From: Micromonospora sp. 15K316
GTDB taxonomy: Bacteria; Actinomycetota; Actinomycetes; Mycobacteriales; Micromonosporaceae
Assembly: GCF_004348525.1 (NCBI RefSeq)
Contig: NZ_SMKG01000022.1
Span: forward strand, 1 to 49,979
Direction: 5' to 3'
Length of the DNA stretch: 49,979 bases
The notes below the pieces were generated by a model that saw nothing but the letters and a program-made list of their open reading frames with translations, was not told the origin of the DNA and made no database searches. The position numbers were made by a program, and so were the translations under genes. This document shows, piece after piece, positions 24,540 through 33,349 of this stretch (position 1 is the stretch's first letter; every line of letters begins with the position of its first letter).

Positions 24540-25385
24540 TCAGAGCACGTCACCGAGCACGGCGACGATCACCGGCACCAGGCCGGCGAGAATGAAGGCC
24601 GGCAGGAAGCAGAGCCCGAGCGGCAGCACGATGAGCACGCCTGCCCGGCGGGCCGACGCCTCCGCGGCAGTGGCCCGGTCGGCGCGCAGGTCGTCGGCGA
24701 GCCGGGTCAGCGCGCCGGCCAGCGCGGCGCCACTGTTCGACGACCGGTACGCGGCGGCGGCCACCCGCTCCGCCCCGGGCACCCCGTCGAGTGCTGACCA
24801 TGCCTCCTCGGGACCACCGCCGAGCAGCAGCGTCCGGCCGACCCGCCCGAGCCGGGCCGCGAGCGGGCCGTCCAACGCCTCGGCGACCGCGAGCACCGAT
24901 CTGTCCACGGGTGCCCCCGCGCGCATCGCGGCGGCCAGCAGATCCGCGGCGAGCGGCAGGTCGGCTGCCTCTCGGAGCCGGCGGTTGCGGTCGGCGGGCG
25001 GCTCGATCCGCCGGAGCAGCCGATCCAGCAGGATCGCGGCCGGCGCGGCGGTGAGCAGGCCGAGCCAGTTGCCGGCGACCACGGCCACCGCCAGACCGCC
25101 CAGCAGCGAGGCAAGCCGAATCAGGTCGGGACGCCGCCCGCGCCGGGATCCGTCGCTGTCGGCCGGAGGGCCGTCCGCGCTCACCGGGCCACCGCCGGGC
25201 ACCCGGGCCGGGCGTCCGAACCCGAACCACCACCGAGGGGACCCCGACTCGTCGCGGTGCGGTGGTGACCCGGGCGGGCGGGGTTCGCGTAGCGCCCGCA
25301 GCCGGTCCAGCGGCCGGCGGCCGGTCGTCGCGGCCATCAGGGCAGCCGCGGCCAGGCAACCGGCGGCGAGGACGGCCCGGGACAT
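24540..25385 (-). CDS. Type II secretion F family protein (TadC)
   Basis: 281 residues; the ATG at 25385 overlaps the TadB stop (TGATG). An N-terminal helix (about 3-20) is followed by a Pro/Gly/Ser-rich linker (about 30-75), then the GspF core: 'AADLPLAADLLAAAMRAGAP', 'LGRVGRTLLLGGGPEEAW', 'LADDLRADRATAAEASARR' and two terminal membrane helices ('LIVLPLGLCFLPAFILAG'). It forms the inner-membrane platform with TadB, against which the CpaF ATPase works. Confidence 0.9.
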   Translation of the reverse strand: MSRAVLAAGCLAAAALMAATTGRRPLDRLRALREPRPPGSPPHRDESGSPRWWFGFGRPARVPGGGPVSADGPPADSDGSRRGRRPDLIRLASLLGGLAVAVVAGNWLGLLTAAPAAILLDRLLRRIEPPADRNRRLREAADLPLAADLLAAAMRAGAPVDRSVLAVAEALDGPLAARLGRVGRTLLLGGGPEEAWSALDGVPGAERVAAAAYRSSNSGAALAGALTRLADDLRADRATAAEASARRAGVLIVLPLGLCFLPAFILAGLVPVIVAVLGDVL

Positions 25386-26824
25386 CAGGCGCCCCGAGCC
25401 GGTGCGGCGCTGAGGCGGTCGGCCCAGAAGAGCCCGGCGGCCTGGAGCGCGACCGCGAGCAGCGTGCAGCCGGCCCCGATCGGGGTGCGCAGCAGGACGT
25501 GGACCGGGTCGACGCCGATGCCGTACCCGAGCCCGACCCCGCCGAGCGGAAGAGCGGCCAGCAGCCAGGCGGTGGCTCGCGCGCCCGCCGCCTGTGCGGC
25601 TGCGGCGGCCAGCCCGCGGTCGGTCGACCGGGCGTCGGCCTCGATCCGCTCCACCAGGTCGGCCAGCGGCGCGCCGGTCCGGTCGGCGAGCCGTACGGCG
25701 GCCGACGCGAGCCGGTGGAGCCGATCCGGCCCTTCGGGCTGCTCCTCCGGGTCGGCCAGCGCCGGGACCGGAAGCCCGGCCCGCAGGTCCGCGGCGAACC
25801 CGCAGAGCTGATCCAGTCGCCGTCGGCGGGTCCGCTCGACCTGCCGCGTCGACGTCCACCGGATCGCCGCGCGCATGCCCAACAGGGCGTACGCCGCCAG
25901 CGCCACGGCGGCGACCGGGCCACCGAGCAGCCCTCCCAGGCCGGCGCCGGCCAGCCCGGTCAGGAGCAGGCTGCGCCTCGGTGCCCGGCCCAGCGCACGA
26001 GCCCAGCGGGGACCGCCACTGGTAGGTGGCGCACCGGGCGGGCGGTGGAGCGTGACGCTCGGCGCCGCCGTCCTGCCCAGCGCCGCAGGGCCGCGGCCGT
26101 CCCGCCGGGTGGGCGGGCCCGACGGTCCGGACGCCCGTCCCGGCCCGGGACCCTGCCCCGTCGGCCGCGACATCCGGGGAGAGACGTCCCCGCCGGCCGA
26201 CCACCCCGCGCTCTTCGTGTCGCCGGTGGCCTGCTCCCGCCGGCCCGCTCCGACAGGCGACGCCTGCGCCGGTTGGTGCGCGTGACGGGCGGAGAGCCGA
26301 CCGGCCGCTTCCTCCGGCGGGTGAGCGGGCGCTGCCACCGGGCTCGGCGCGGTGACGAGCCCCGACCATCCGCCGGTCGCACCCGCGTGGTCGACGCCGC
26401 CGGCTGGATGCCCGAGCGGGGCGGCCTCCGCGCCGACGGGCGGACGCTCAGGCGCCCCAGCCGGGCGCGCCAACGGGGTGGTCTCCACGTCGCTCGGCGG
26501 GCGCCGGGGCGCCCCGGCCGGCTGCGGCCGTTCCGTGCCGGCGGGGTGGCTCGGCCCGGCCGTAGGGTCTCGGCGCGCAGCCACGCCCGCCTCTGCTGAG
26601 CACCGCTCGGGTCGGGCGTCCGGGGCACCCGGAGGATCGTCCCGGTTCCTCAGTTCGGCGACCCAGGCGATGAGCGCCTCGTCCGCCGAGCGGCGCGCCC
26701 GCCGTCCCGAGCCGCCGATCGTGCTCATCAGCGCCCGGCGACGGGCCCGGGCGCCACCCACTGGCCAACCGACGAGGACGGCCGCCACCAGCAGCACCAG
26801 CGTCGACCAGACCGCCGGGCTCAT
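25385..26824 (-). CDS. Type II secretion F family protein (TadB) with long disordered insert
   Basis: 479 residues; the start overlaps the cpaF stop (ATGA). There is one membrane helix at 5-22, then about 215 residues of Pro/Ala/Gly/Arg-rich low complexity (about 60-275). The GspF domain follows with 'VERTRRRRLDQLCGFAADLR', 'GAPLADLVERIEADARSTDR' and further helices. Typical TadB proteins are about 250-320 residues, so the insert is unusual. It may be a cytoplasmic docking or phosphorylation region, or low-complexity drift. The frame is intact, and codon bias toward G/C in position 3 continues through the insert. Confidence 0.88.
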   Translation of the reverse strand: MSPAVWSTLVLLVAAVLVGWPVGGARARRRALMSTIGGSGRRARRSADEALIAWVAELRNRDDPPGAPDARPERCSAEAGVAARRDPTAGPSHPAGTERPQPAGAPRRPPSDVETTPLARPAGAPERPPVGAEAAPLGHPAGGVDHAGATGGWSGLVTAPSPVAAPAHPPEEAAGRLSARHAHQPAQASPVGAGRREQATGDTKSAGWSAGGDVSPRMSRPTGQGPGPGRASGPSGPPTRRDGRGPAALGRTAAPSVTLHRPPGAPPTSGGPRWARALGRAPRRSLLLTGLAGAGLGGLLGGPVAAVALAAYALLGMRAAIRWTSTRQVERTRRRRLDQLCGFAADLRAGLPVPALADPEEQPEGPDRLHRLASAAVRLADRTGAPLADLVERIEADARSTDRGLAAAAAQAAGARATAWLLAALPLGGVGLGYGIGVDPVHVLLRTPIGAGCTLLAVALQAAGLFWADRLSAAPARGA

Positions 26825-28029
26825 GCCGGCCCCGCCGATCCGGGCCAGGGCTGGCTGAGGATCGGCGGCACCGGCACGCCCCGCTCGCGCAGCAGCGTGG
26901 CGAGGGCCCGGGCGGCCGGGCCGGGGCCGCGCCCGCGCGCCCAGGCGGGCACCACAGTGACCAGCCGGTCCGGTTCCTCGGGCAGCAGCAGGTAGACCGA
27001 CTCCAGCACCCGGCCCCGGTCGCTACGGCGCACCTGCAACAACACCTGCAAGGCGGCGGCGACCTGGGCGTGCAGCGCGGCACGCGGCAGCCCGCCGAGC
27101 ATTCCCAGCGCCTCCAGGCGGGCCGGCACGTCGGTCGGGGCGTTGGCGTGCAGGGTTCCCGCGCCGCCGTCGTGGCCGGTGTTCAGGGCGGCGAGCAGAT
27201 CCACCACCTCGCCACCCCGGCACTCGCCGACGACCAGCCGGTCGGGTCGCATCCGCAGCGCCTGGCGGACCAGGTCGGCCAGGCCGACCACGCCGGATCC
27301 CTCCACATTGGCGGTTCGCGCCTGCAACCCCACCACGTGCGGATGCCTCGGCCGCAACTCGGCGGCGTCCTCCACCAGCACGATCCGCTCGGTCACCGGT
27401 ACGAGCCCGAGCAACGTGTTGAGCAGGGTGGTCTTGCCCGAGCCCGTGCCCCCGGTCACCAGGTAGGCGAGCCGGGCCGCCACCACGGCGGAGAGCACCG
27501 GTGCGACGGACCGGGGCACGGTACCGTGCTGCACCAGCTCGTCCAGGGTGAACGGCCGCTGCCGGAAGGTGCGCAGCGACAGGTACGGCCCGTCCGTCGC
27601 CACCGGCGGCAGGACGGCGTGCAGCCGGGTGCCGTCGGCGAGCCGGGCGTCCGCGTACGGGGAGCCGTCGTCCAGCCGCCGGCCGGCGCTCGCGGTCAGC
27701 CGCTGCGCCAGCCGGCGTACGTCGTCGGCCGAGCCGAGCGGCACCGCCACCTGGTGCAGGCCCTGCCCCCGGTCGACCCACACCCGGACGCCGTTGACCA
27801 GTACGTCCGTCACCTCTGGGTCGGCCAGCAGCGGGGCGAGCGGACCGGCGCCGACCAGCTCGTCGCGTACCCGGTCGGCCATCCGCAGCACCGCCGTGTC
27901 ACCGAGTACGGCGGCGTCGGACTCGGCGCGTACGGCAGAGACGATCGCGGCCGGCGTCACCGGGGTCGCGGAGGAGGCGATCCGCTGCCGTACCCGGGCG
28001 GGGAGGCCGTCGTCCGATCTGCCGGTCAT
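26821..28029 (-). CDS. TadA/CpaF family secretion ATPase
   Basis: 402 residues. It has the full type II/IV secretion hexameric ATPase: N-domain 'LADPEVTDVLVNGVRVWVDR', Arg finger-bearing 'DGPYLSLRTFRQRPFTLDEL', Walker A 'VTGGTGSGKTTLLNTLL' (about 185-200), Asp box 'RIVLVEDAAEL', Walker B 'DRLVVGECRGGEVVDLL' and His box 'ALNTGHDGGAGTLHANAP'. It powers assembly of the pilus-like filament. The start overlaps the ssd stop (ATGA), so the Ssd-CpaF-TadB-TadC block is translationally coupled. It matches the helicase/secretion neighbourhood ATPase. Confidence 0.95.
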   Translation of the reverse strand: MTGRSDDGLPARVRQRIASSATPVTPAAIVSAVRAESDAAVLGDTAVLRMADRVRDELVGAGPLAPLLADPEVTDVLVNGVRVWVDRGQGLHQVAVPLGSADDVRRLAQRLTASAGRRLDDGSPYADARLADGTRLHAVLPPVATDGPYLSLRTFRQRPFTLDELVQHGTVPRSVAPVLSAVVAARLAYLVTGGTGSGKTTLLNTLLGLVPVTERIVLVEDAAELRPRHPHVVGLQARTANVEGSGVVGLADLVRQALRMRPDRLVVGECRGGEVVDLLAALNTGHDGGAGTLHANAPTDVPARLEALGMLGGLPRAALHAQVAAALQVLLQVRRSDRGRVLESVYLLLPEEPDRLVTVVPAWARGRGPGPAARALATLLRERGVPVPPILSQPWPGSAGPA

Positions 28030-29127
28030 GCCGCACCGGCCGTGGGTGCGCCGGTGAGCTCGGCGACGATCCGCTGGCAGAGGGCGGCCAGCGGGCCGCG
28101 CCCCGTGGCGGCGGGTGCCTCGCCCCGCTCGAGCCCCCGCACGATCGCCGGCTCGGGTCGGAGCGTGCCGGCCAGCGGGAGCCCGAGTGCCCGCGCCACC
28201 TCGTCGGCCCGCAGCCGGCCGGGTGCCGGCCCGCGCACGATGACCGAGAGGTCGGCGCAGTGCAGGGCGGCGGTGGCCGCGACCCGGGACGCCGCCGCGA
28301 TGGCGCGCAGCTCCGCCGGGACGACCAGGTAGGCCCGGTCGGCGGCCTGCAACGCGATTACGGCCGCGTCGTCGAGTTGCCGGGGCAGGTCGACGGCGAC
28401 GAAGTCCCGGCCACGGCGGGCGGCGTCGAGGGTGGCCGCCATCGCCGGGGCCGGCAGGGCGAGCAGGTCACCCCGATCCCAGGAGAGCACCACCAGGTCG
28501 CCCCGGCGGGGCAGCGCCCGGACCAGCGCGGGTGCGTCGACCCGACCGTCGGCGTCGGTGAGCGACGGCCAGCGGAGCCCGTCCAGCTGTTCCCAGCCCA
28601 GGACCAGATCGAGCCCGCCGCCGAGCGGGTCGGCGTCCACGAGCAGCGTCCGCAGCCGGGTGCGGGCCGCGGTGACCGCGAGCCCGCCGGCCAGGATGCT
28701 CGCCCCGGCACCACCCCGGCCGCCGAGCACGGCCACGATGCGGGCCGCGGCCACCGGCCGGTCGGCGCCGTGTTCGGCGAAGCGGTCCACCAGCCACGGC
28801 TCGGCCGCCGGCAGGGTGGCGACGTGCTCGGCACCGATCAGCTCGGCCACCTCCCAGCCGGGGTCGAGTTCGCCGGAGCGGCCCACCAGGACCAGGGCGG
28901 GGACGCTGCGGCAGCCGGGCCCGCAGGCAGGGCTGCGCCTGGTCGACGCCGACCAGCACGAGCGGCGCCGGCAGCCAGCGGGTGCGCGCGGCAGCCGGAT
29001 CGGGGGCGAGTTCCACCTCGGCACCGCCGGCGGCGGCGAGCCGGAGCAGGTCGTCGAGGAGTACGCCGTCACCCGTGACGACCAGCGGGCGCCGGCCGGG
29101 TGACGGGACGGAGGTACGGGGTGGCAT
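28026..29127 (-). CDS. ssd: Septum-site-determining protein Ssd (CpaE-like), apparent +1 frameshift
   Basis: The gene starts at 29127 (MPPRTSVPSPGRRPLVVTGD) with GGAGG upstream. The first frame runs through 'APLVLVGVDQAQPCLRARL' and is then lost. The family's next block ('ALVLVGRSGELDPGWEVAEL', 'IGAEHVATLPAAEPWLVDRF') and the MinD-like ATPase half ('VVAVLGGRGGAGASILAGG' region, 'LLVDADPLGGGLDLVLGW', 'FVAVDLPRQLDDAAVIALQA') are one frame over. The shift lies at a run of four C (GGGG at 28899-28902 on the plus strand); removing one C gives a seamless protein of about 366 residues. The deviant Walker A (GRGGAGAS) is normal for this family. It could be a sequencing error, a mutation or +1 slippage at CCC-C. 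The C-terminal part alone would lack the receiver-like domain. Confidence 0.85.
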
Positions 29128-29211
29128 CGCGGCCTCCAGCAGTGAGGGCTCGAAGTGCTGCCCGAGACCCTGCTCGCGATCCGCGCCGTCGGCCGCCCCG
29201 CGGAGGTCGGC

Positions 29212-29239
29212 TGTGGACAACCGCGTCGGCTGTGGACAG
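29212..29239 (-). other. Two DnaA-box-like sequences
   Basis: TTGTCCACA, the high-GC actinobacterial DnaA box, occurs as its complement tgtggacaa at 29212-29220. A one-mismatch copy tgtggacag lies at 29231-29239, within the direct repeat gtcggctgtggaca, in the divergent region between ssd and the next gene. They could be a DnaA-regulated promoter element. Confidence 0.5.
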
Positions 29240-29385
29240 CGCCCGGCGCAGCAGTGGATCTGCTAAGCCTCGTGTCGTACGCCCTGTTGAGCCCCGGGCG
29301 GACACTGCCCGGGGCTCGGCCGACTCGCGCCGGGGCCGCCCGGGTGCGCGCGAAGGCCGCCAAACTTCCGCCGGTGAATACTGAG

Positions 29386-29391
29386 TATGCT
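29386..29391 (+). promoter_or_regulatory. Candidate -10 of a leaderless promoter
   Basis: TATGCT sits 6 nt upstream of the GTG, so transcription would begin at the start codon. No good -35 is visible. Confidence 0.35.
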
Positions 29392-29397
29392 TCCCGG

Positions 29398-30015
29398 GTG
29401 CAGCCCGATCGTCGAACGGCGGCCCTCGTCACACCGGTGGCCGGTTTCCTGCTCGGATTCCTGGACTTCGTGTGGATCAAGTGGGTGCCGTACCCCTTCG
29501 CGGAGCTGGGCAACTCCACCGCCACCTGGGCGATCGCCGCGTTCGTCCTCGGCTACTGGATCCGGTCGGGCTGGTTACGCGCGGCGCTCGGCGCCGTCGC
29601 CCTGCTCGTCGTAGCGGTGCCCAGCTACTACGTCGCGGCGGCCCTCCTCCAGGGCGACAGCCTGGCTGCGGTGTGGGCACCGACATCGCTGGTCTGGATG
29701 CTCTTCGGCGTCCTCGCCGGCACCGTCTTCGGCATCGGCGGCGCCTGGGCGCGGGCGACCGGCTGGCGCGGGATCCTCGGGACCGCCCTGCCGGCCGCGG
29801 CGCTCTTCGAGGAGGCGGCACGGTTCGTGGGCAAGGTCGAGGATCCGCACTACCCCTCGGGCGCCGAGTGGAACATCGCCATCGACGCCGCGCTCGGTGT
29901 ACTGGCCGTGGTGTTGATCGGCAGGTCGAACCGCCGGCGAGCACTCGCGCTGGTCGCCGCCCTACCGCTCGCCCTGGTCATCTTCGTCGGATTCACGTTG
30001 GCCGGTGGCTTCTGA
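29398..30015 (+). CDS. Multi-pass membrane protein (DUF6518-like)
   Basis: 205 residues from the GTG at 29398 (VQPDRRTAALVTPVAG). Six or so hydrophobic helices fill the protein, with conserved-looking 'GFLLGFLDFVWIKWVP', 'NSTATWAIAAFVLGYWIRSG', 'FEEAARFVGKVEDPHYPSGA' and 'EWNIAIDAALGVLAVVLIG'. There is no RBS. TATGCT at 29386-29391 lies 6 nt before the GTG, which would make the message leaderless, common in actinomycetes. It is divergent from ssd. Function is unknown. Confidence 0.85.
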   Translation: MQPDRRTAALVTPVAGFLLGFLDFVWIKWVPYPFAELGNSTATWAIAAFVLGYWIRSGWLRAALGAVALLVVAVPSYYVAAALLQGDSLAAVWAPTSLVWMLFGVLAGTVFGIGGAWARATGWRGILGTALPAAALFEEAARFVGKVEDPHYPSGAEWNIAIDAALGVLAVVLIGRSNRRRALALVAALPLALVIFVGFTLAGGF

Positions 30016-30087
30016 GCACTGCGGCCCGCTGGTCACCGCGCTGTGTCGTACGCGGCGACACGACGCGCCCCGCTCCGCGCGACCCGG

Positions 30088-30111
30088 AAAGGGACGACCC
30101 CGTCGGGGGGA
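30088..30111 (+). repeat. Half-copy of the 34014-34038 element
   Basis: The 24 bp aaagggacgacccc-cgtcgggggga match the left part of the first stem-loop at 34014-34038 with one base missing. The partner arm is absent here, so no hairpin forms. It brackets the accessory segment together with the distal copy. The remaining 230 bp between genes (30016-30245) show nothing else. Confidence 0.6.
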
Positions 30112-30245
30112 TGCGGTCTCGCGCTGCCTCCTTGCCGCCTCGCTGCCTGGGTTGTGGTCGGCAGGCAGCGCCAAGGCCAATGCCCCGGTCGATAAGTACG
30201 AGGGCTCAGGCACCAGGCCGGCATGGCCGTGGAGGATCGGGGACC

Positions 30246-30662
30246 ATGACGACGCACTTGCGATTGGTACTGTCCGGCGCATCACTAACCCTGCTCGGCG
30301 GCCTGCTCCTGGCGGCGGCGACGGTCGGCACCTGGCTCGCCTGGCTGAGCTGGAACACCGGCTACCGGATCGACCCGGAGACCGGCGCGACCAGCGGCCC
30401 GTACGCGGTGTGGCAGGTGGCCGGCTGCGTGCTCACGCTTGCCGTGATCGCCGCCGCCGGCGGCTGGTGGCTCAGCCCCTGGTTGGTCGCGCCAGTGATG
30501 GCGCTCGCCTTCACGCTTCCCTGGTCCGTGGACGCCGCGTCGAGCGATCGCACCGGGCTGTGGGCGGTAGGCGCGATTTTGGTGCTTATAGGCACGGCGG
30601 CCGGCAGCGGGGTGGTCAGCCTGGGTATCCACCTGCTCCGCCGGCGACTGACCGGCTCGTGA
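30246..30662 (+). CDS. Small four-helix membrane protein
   Basis: 138 residues; ATG at 30246. Four transmembrane helices: 'LSGASLTLLGGLLLAAATV', 'YAVWQVAGCVLTLAVIAAAG', 'WWLSPWLVAPVMALAFTL' and 'LWAVGAILVLIGTAAGSGVV'. It ends in 'HLLRRRLTGS'. No family is recognised. It stands alone after a 230-bp gap and before the IS110 remnant. Confidence 0.7.
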   Translation: MTTHLRLVLSGASLTLLGGLLLAAATVGTWLAWLSWNTGYRIDPETGATSGPYAVWQVAGCVLTLAVIAAAGGWWLSPWLVAPVMALAFTLPWSVDAASSDRTGLWAVGAILVLIGTAAGSGVVSLGIHLLRRRLTGS

Positions 30663-30821
30663 CCCGGCACCGCCGCAGCACCTGCCCTCACACCACTCCT
30701 ACCGCGAGTGCGGCTGTGGCCCTGCACGGCCGCCACGTCAAGCGGACCTTGACGCACGTATGCACGCTGCCGGAACAGACGGATTCTCCCGGCCCGTTGC
30801 GGGCCGCCTCGAAGGCGTACA

Positions 30822-31169
30822 GAAGGCGACAACCCCCACCGGCTGCGGTCCGAAGCCGCCTTCGCCCGACTCTGCGGCGTCGCCCCCATCCCCGCCAGCT
30901 CCGGACGGACCGACCGCCATCGCCTGCACCGCGGCGGAGACCGTGACGCCAACAGCGCCCTTTGGCGGATCACCCTCGTCCGCATGCGATGCCACCAGCC
31001 CACCAAGGACTACGTCGCTCGCCGCACCGCCGAGGGCGAGACCAAGCCCGAAATCATGCGGTGCCTCAAGCGCTACGTCGCCCGCGAGGCCTTCAGCCGT
31101 CTCAGCGGACCGACGCCACCACCGCTACAGGCCGAAGCAAAGCAGGGCAGGACGTCGGCAGCTGGGTAG
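30822..31169 (+). pseudogene. IS110-family transposase, C-terminal remnant
   Basis: In one frame the sequence reads 'EGDNPHRLRSEAAFARLCG', 'VAPIPASSGRTDRHRLHRGG', 'DRDANSALWRITLVRMRCHQ' and 'YVARRTAEGETKPEIMRCLK', then 'RYVAREAFSRL'. This is the Transposase_20 C-terminal domain of IS110 enzymes including the helix-hairpin-helix and the conserved serine region (ASSG). No start codon, N-terminal DEDD domain or intact ends are present. It is a decayed insertion and the clearest sign that 30.6-34.1 kb is accessory DNA. Confidence 0.88.
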
Positions 31170-31187
31170 TGATACGCCGCCGGTGCT

Positions 31188-31538
31188 CTACGGCCAAGCC
31201 TCCCACGGCAGCGCCTCTCGCCAGCCTGGCCCGCCGGAAGCCCAGTCCGCCAGGACTTTCGCGATGGGCTCGACTCCGATCACCACCGGCTGCCTCGGCA
31301 CATGTGCCTGGAAGTGCTTGTCCTCACCGCCCTCGCGGTATTCCACCTGGTAGCTCAAGTCGTCATTGAGGAAGACCTGCATGTAGTGCTGCCCCGCCGG
31401 CTCCAGGTCAAGCCTCTCGACGATGAGAAACCGCCACGTCAGGTTCAGGTCCGCGAGAGCGTCATGGAGCGTCGTCTCGGACGGATCATCCCAAACCTGT
31501 CCGCCCGCCTCACGCGCCCTCACCACCGGCCCAGCCAC
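31188..31538 (-). CDS. Hypothetical protein
   Basis: 116 residues from a GTG at 31538. It is soluble, beginning 'AGPVVRAREAGGQVWDDPSE', with 'LADLNLTWRFLIVERLDLEP' and 'VFLNDDLSYQVEYREGGEDK'. The alternating beta pattern and Trp-rich ending ('WASGGPGWREALPWEAWP') resemble small immunity-type (Imm1-like) or stress proteins, but I cannot name the family. It lies convergent with the IS110 remnant. The protein-like composition favours a real gene. Confidence 0.65.
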   Translation of the reverse strand: MAGPVVRAREAGGQVWDDPSETTLHDALADLNLTWRFLIVERLDLEPAGQHYMQVFLNDDLSYQVEYREGGEDKHFQAHVPRQPVVIGVEPIAKVLADWASGGPGWREALPWEAWP

Positions 31539-31752
31539 GGCCAGACTCTACCGCTACGTCAAATGCCCGCCGCTATGGCCGGAAGTTTGACAGAAATAGG
31601 AGCGTCCACATCGGCGGCAGTCGGCTGTCGGGTCTCCGGACCTGCATGACAAGTCGGTATCAGGACCTGCGCGACACTCCCGCATTCACCGACATCACGG
31701 GCGTGGGTGATACTTCCTTGCCCGCTGATCGAGGGCGACAAGGAGCAGCCGC

Positions 31753-32652
31753 ATGCAGCCGGAGTCCGGAAACGGCGACGACGCCGTCGCACGCGCGCGG
31801 GAGCTAGTTCTGGCCAAGCAGTTCGAGCCCGCCGTCGCACTGCTGCGCGAACATCTGACTGCACATCCGGACGACGGTGTCGGCTGGCGCCGCCTCGCCA
31901 ACGCGTTGATCGGGCTCGACGAGGAAGCGGCCGCGGTCGAGGCGGCCGGCCGAGCAATCGAGGTCAATTCCGAGGATGCGGTGGCCTACCGCTACCGCGC
32001 GCTGGCTAATCAGCTGCTCAGCAGGTACCGGGAGTCGTATGCCGACGCGAAGCGCGCAGTGGAGCTTGCACCCGATGATCACGAGGCACTGAGCCTGCTC
32101 GCCTTAAATGTCCTCGCGGTCAGTCGCGACACGGCACGGTTCAAAGAGCTCATCCAACGAGCGCTCATCGTGAATCCAGGCAGCGCCGCGGCGAGGGGCG
32201 CGCTCAGGGGGTATCGGGCGATCCAGCGCCGCACCGTGGCGGTCGCGGCAAACCTCGCGGCCTTCCCGGTCGCGGTCGTGCTGCTGTGTGGTTGGTTCGC
32301 GGTAGACACCGGCAGGTCGAGCGACGCTCGTTGGATGATCTGGCCCGGCTTCGTCGCCTTAGCCGCCATGGTGGTTATCGGCCCGCTCACTCGATCGGCA
32401 GAACGAGTGTTCCCGATGCTCACGTTGACCCAGGTGTCCACGGCGGCGATCGCCGCCGGAGTCATCGCGGCCGCTGCGGGGTACGGCGCCACGCGAGCAA
32501 TCCCAGCCGCAGCCACCCTTGGCCTGACCTCCGTCGCGATATCAGGCTTGTCGGGAATCCCCCTCTCGCGTCGCGGCGCACGAAAAAGCACGTCAATAGA
32601 ACCAACGACTGGCCGTAGCGCACCCAGCCGGTTTGCGTCACGCAGGTCCTGA
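31753..32652 (+). CDS. TPR-repeat membrane protein
   Basis: 299 residues; AAGGAG precedes the ATG at 31753. Residues 1-155 form about four tetratricopeptide repeats ('AVALLREHLTAHPDDGVGWR', 'AAAVEAAGRAIEVNSEDAVA', 'SYADAKRAVELAPDDHEALS', 'LIQRALIVNPGSAAARGALR'). Four hydrophobic helices follow between 160 and 275. The TPR part would face the cytoplasm and bind an unknown partner. Codon use is less G/C-biased at third positions than in the flanking core genes (for example TTA, GCA and AAT codons), consistent with acquisition. Confidence 0.8.
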   Translation: MQPESGNGDDAVARARELVLAKQFEPAVALLREHLTAHPDDGVGWRRLANALIGLDEEAAAVEAAGRAIEVNSEDAVAYRYRALANQLLSRYRESYADAKRAVELAPDDHEALSLLALNVLAVSRDTARFKELIQRALIVNPGSAAARGALRGYRAIQRRTVAVAANLAAFPVAVVLLCGWFAVDTGRSSDARWMIWPGFVALAAMVVIGPLTRSAERVFPMLTLTQVSTAAIAAGVIAAAAGYGATRAIPAAATLGLTSVAISGLSGIPLSRRGARKSTSIEPTTGRSAPSRFASRRS

Positions 32653-32753
32653 GACCGATCTGTCACGCGGGGCCGGAGACCAGACATCGCCGGCAGACGG
32701 CCGCCACCTGCTGGCCTGTCCGCAGGATGGTGGGAGTCGGGGGCCTTCCCTAG

Positions 32754-33020
32754 GCTGAGCACATCGCAGCCCTCGTCGATGTCGCCCGGGAGATCGCGCG
32801 GCGCAAGTCGGAAGCCCCGTTGCCGCGGAGGTGGAGTCACGTTCGTGCGGTTGCGGCCGAGGCTCAGGCCGTCAGCGCGGCCGTCTCGCCCGAGGATCAT
32901 GACGTGTTGGTGGCCTCCGCGTGGTTTCACGATGTGGGTTACAGCCCTGACTTGGTCGATACCGGCTTCCACTCCCTCGATGGCGGGAGGCGGCTGCGAC
33001 GGGAGCAGTTCGACGACAGG
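32754..33020 (+). pseudogene. HD-domain phosphohydrolase, N-terminal fragment
   Basis: In frame after a TAG at 32751, the reading is 'AEHIAALVDVAREIARRKSE', 'APLPRRWSHVRAVAAEAQAV' and 'VLVASAWFHDVGYSPDLVDT', then 'GFHSLDGGRRLR'. This is the N-terminal half of the common actinobacterial HD proteins (H..HD.GY). No ATG/GTG precedes the conserved start; a TTG at 32820 is internal. After about 33010 the homology ends abruptly and the frame runs on into unrelated sequence. It is a truncated copy with no likely function. Confidence 0.7.
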
Positions 33021-33132
33021 ATCACCGGGCCCGACGTCGACAGCCTCGATTGCGAGGCGGTGCAAGCGGGCGTCGGGTCGGGGGTCAGCATGGTGACCGC
33101 AGGAAAGGCGGCCTCGAACTATCGTGCCGCAC

Positions 33133-33282
33133 ATGCTGTTCGATGCCTCCCTCCCACAGTTGTTCTTCGCCCTGGTCTTATGGCTGGCTGGGCAGGCCGT
33201 TCTGTACCTCGTGATCCGGACAGCGGTGCGCCACGCCATGGAGGACGCGGATCGTCGTCGAGCATCAGAGCGACGCGGGTAA
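33133..33282 (+). CDS. 49-residue single-pass membrane peptide
   Basis: ATG at 33133 to TAA at 33280-33282. It reads 'MLFDASLPQLFFALVLWLAG' then 'QAVLYLVIRTAVRHAMEDAD' and 'RRRASERRG'. One clean transmembrane helix is followed by a highly basic tail. It is too short for ordinary ORF cut-offs, has only a weak RBS, and lies between an HD fragment and an integrase fragment. Such small membrane ORFs often accompany integrative elements. Coding is likely from composition but not proven. Confidence 0.55.
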   Translation: MLFDASLPQLFFALVLWLAGQAVLYLVIRTAVRHAMEDADRRRASERRG

Positions 33283-33290
33283 GCCGCAGA

Positions 33291-33349
33291 GTCCCGCCCC
33301 GCCGGCCGATGCCGGCCGTAGGTTGCCAGCAGGCCGAGTGGGGCGGGAC
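33291..33349. repeat. 10-bp perfect inverted repeat, 39-nt loop
   Basis: gtcccgcccc (33291-33300) and ggggcgggac (33340-33349) flank a loop that contains its own GCCGGCC-type repeats. It starts 8 bp after the small membrane ORF and may terminate it, or be the junction where the integrase fragment begins. Confidence 0.5.
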
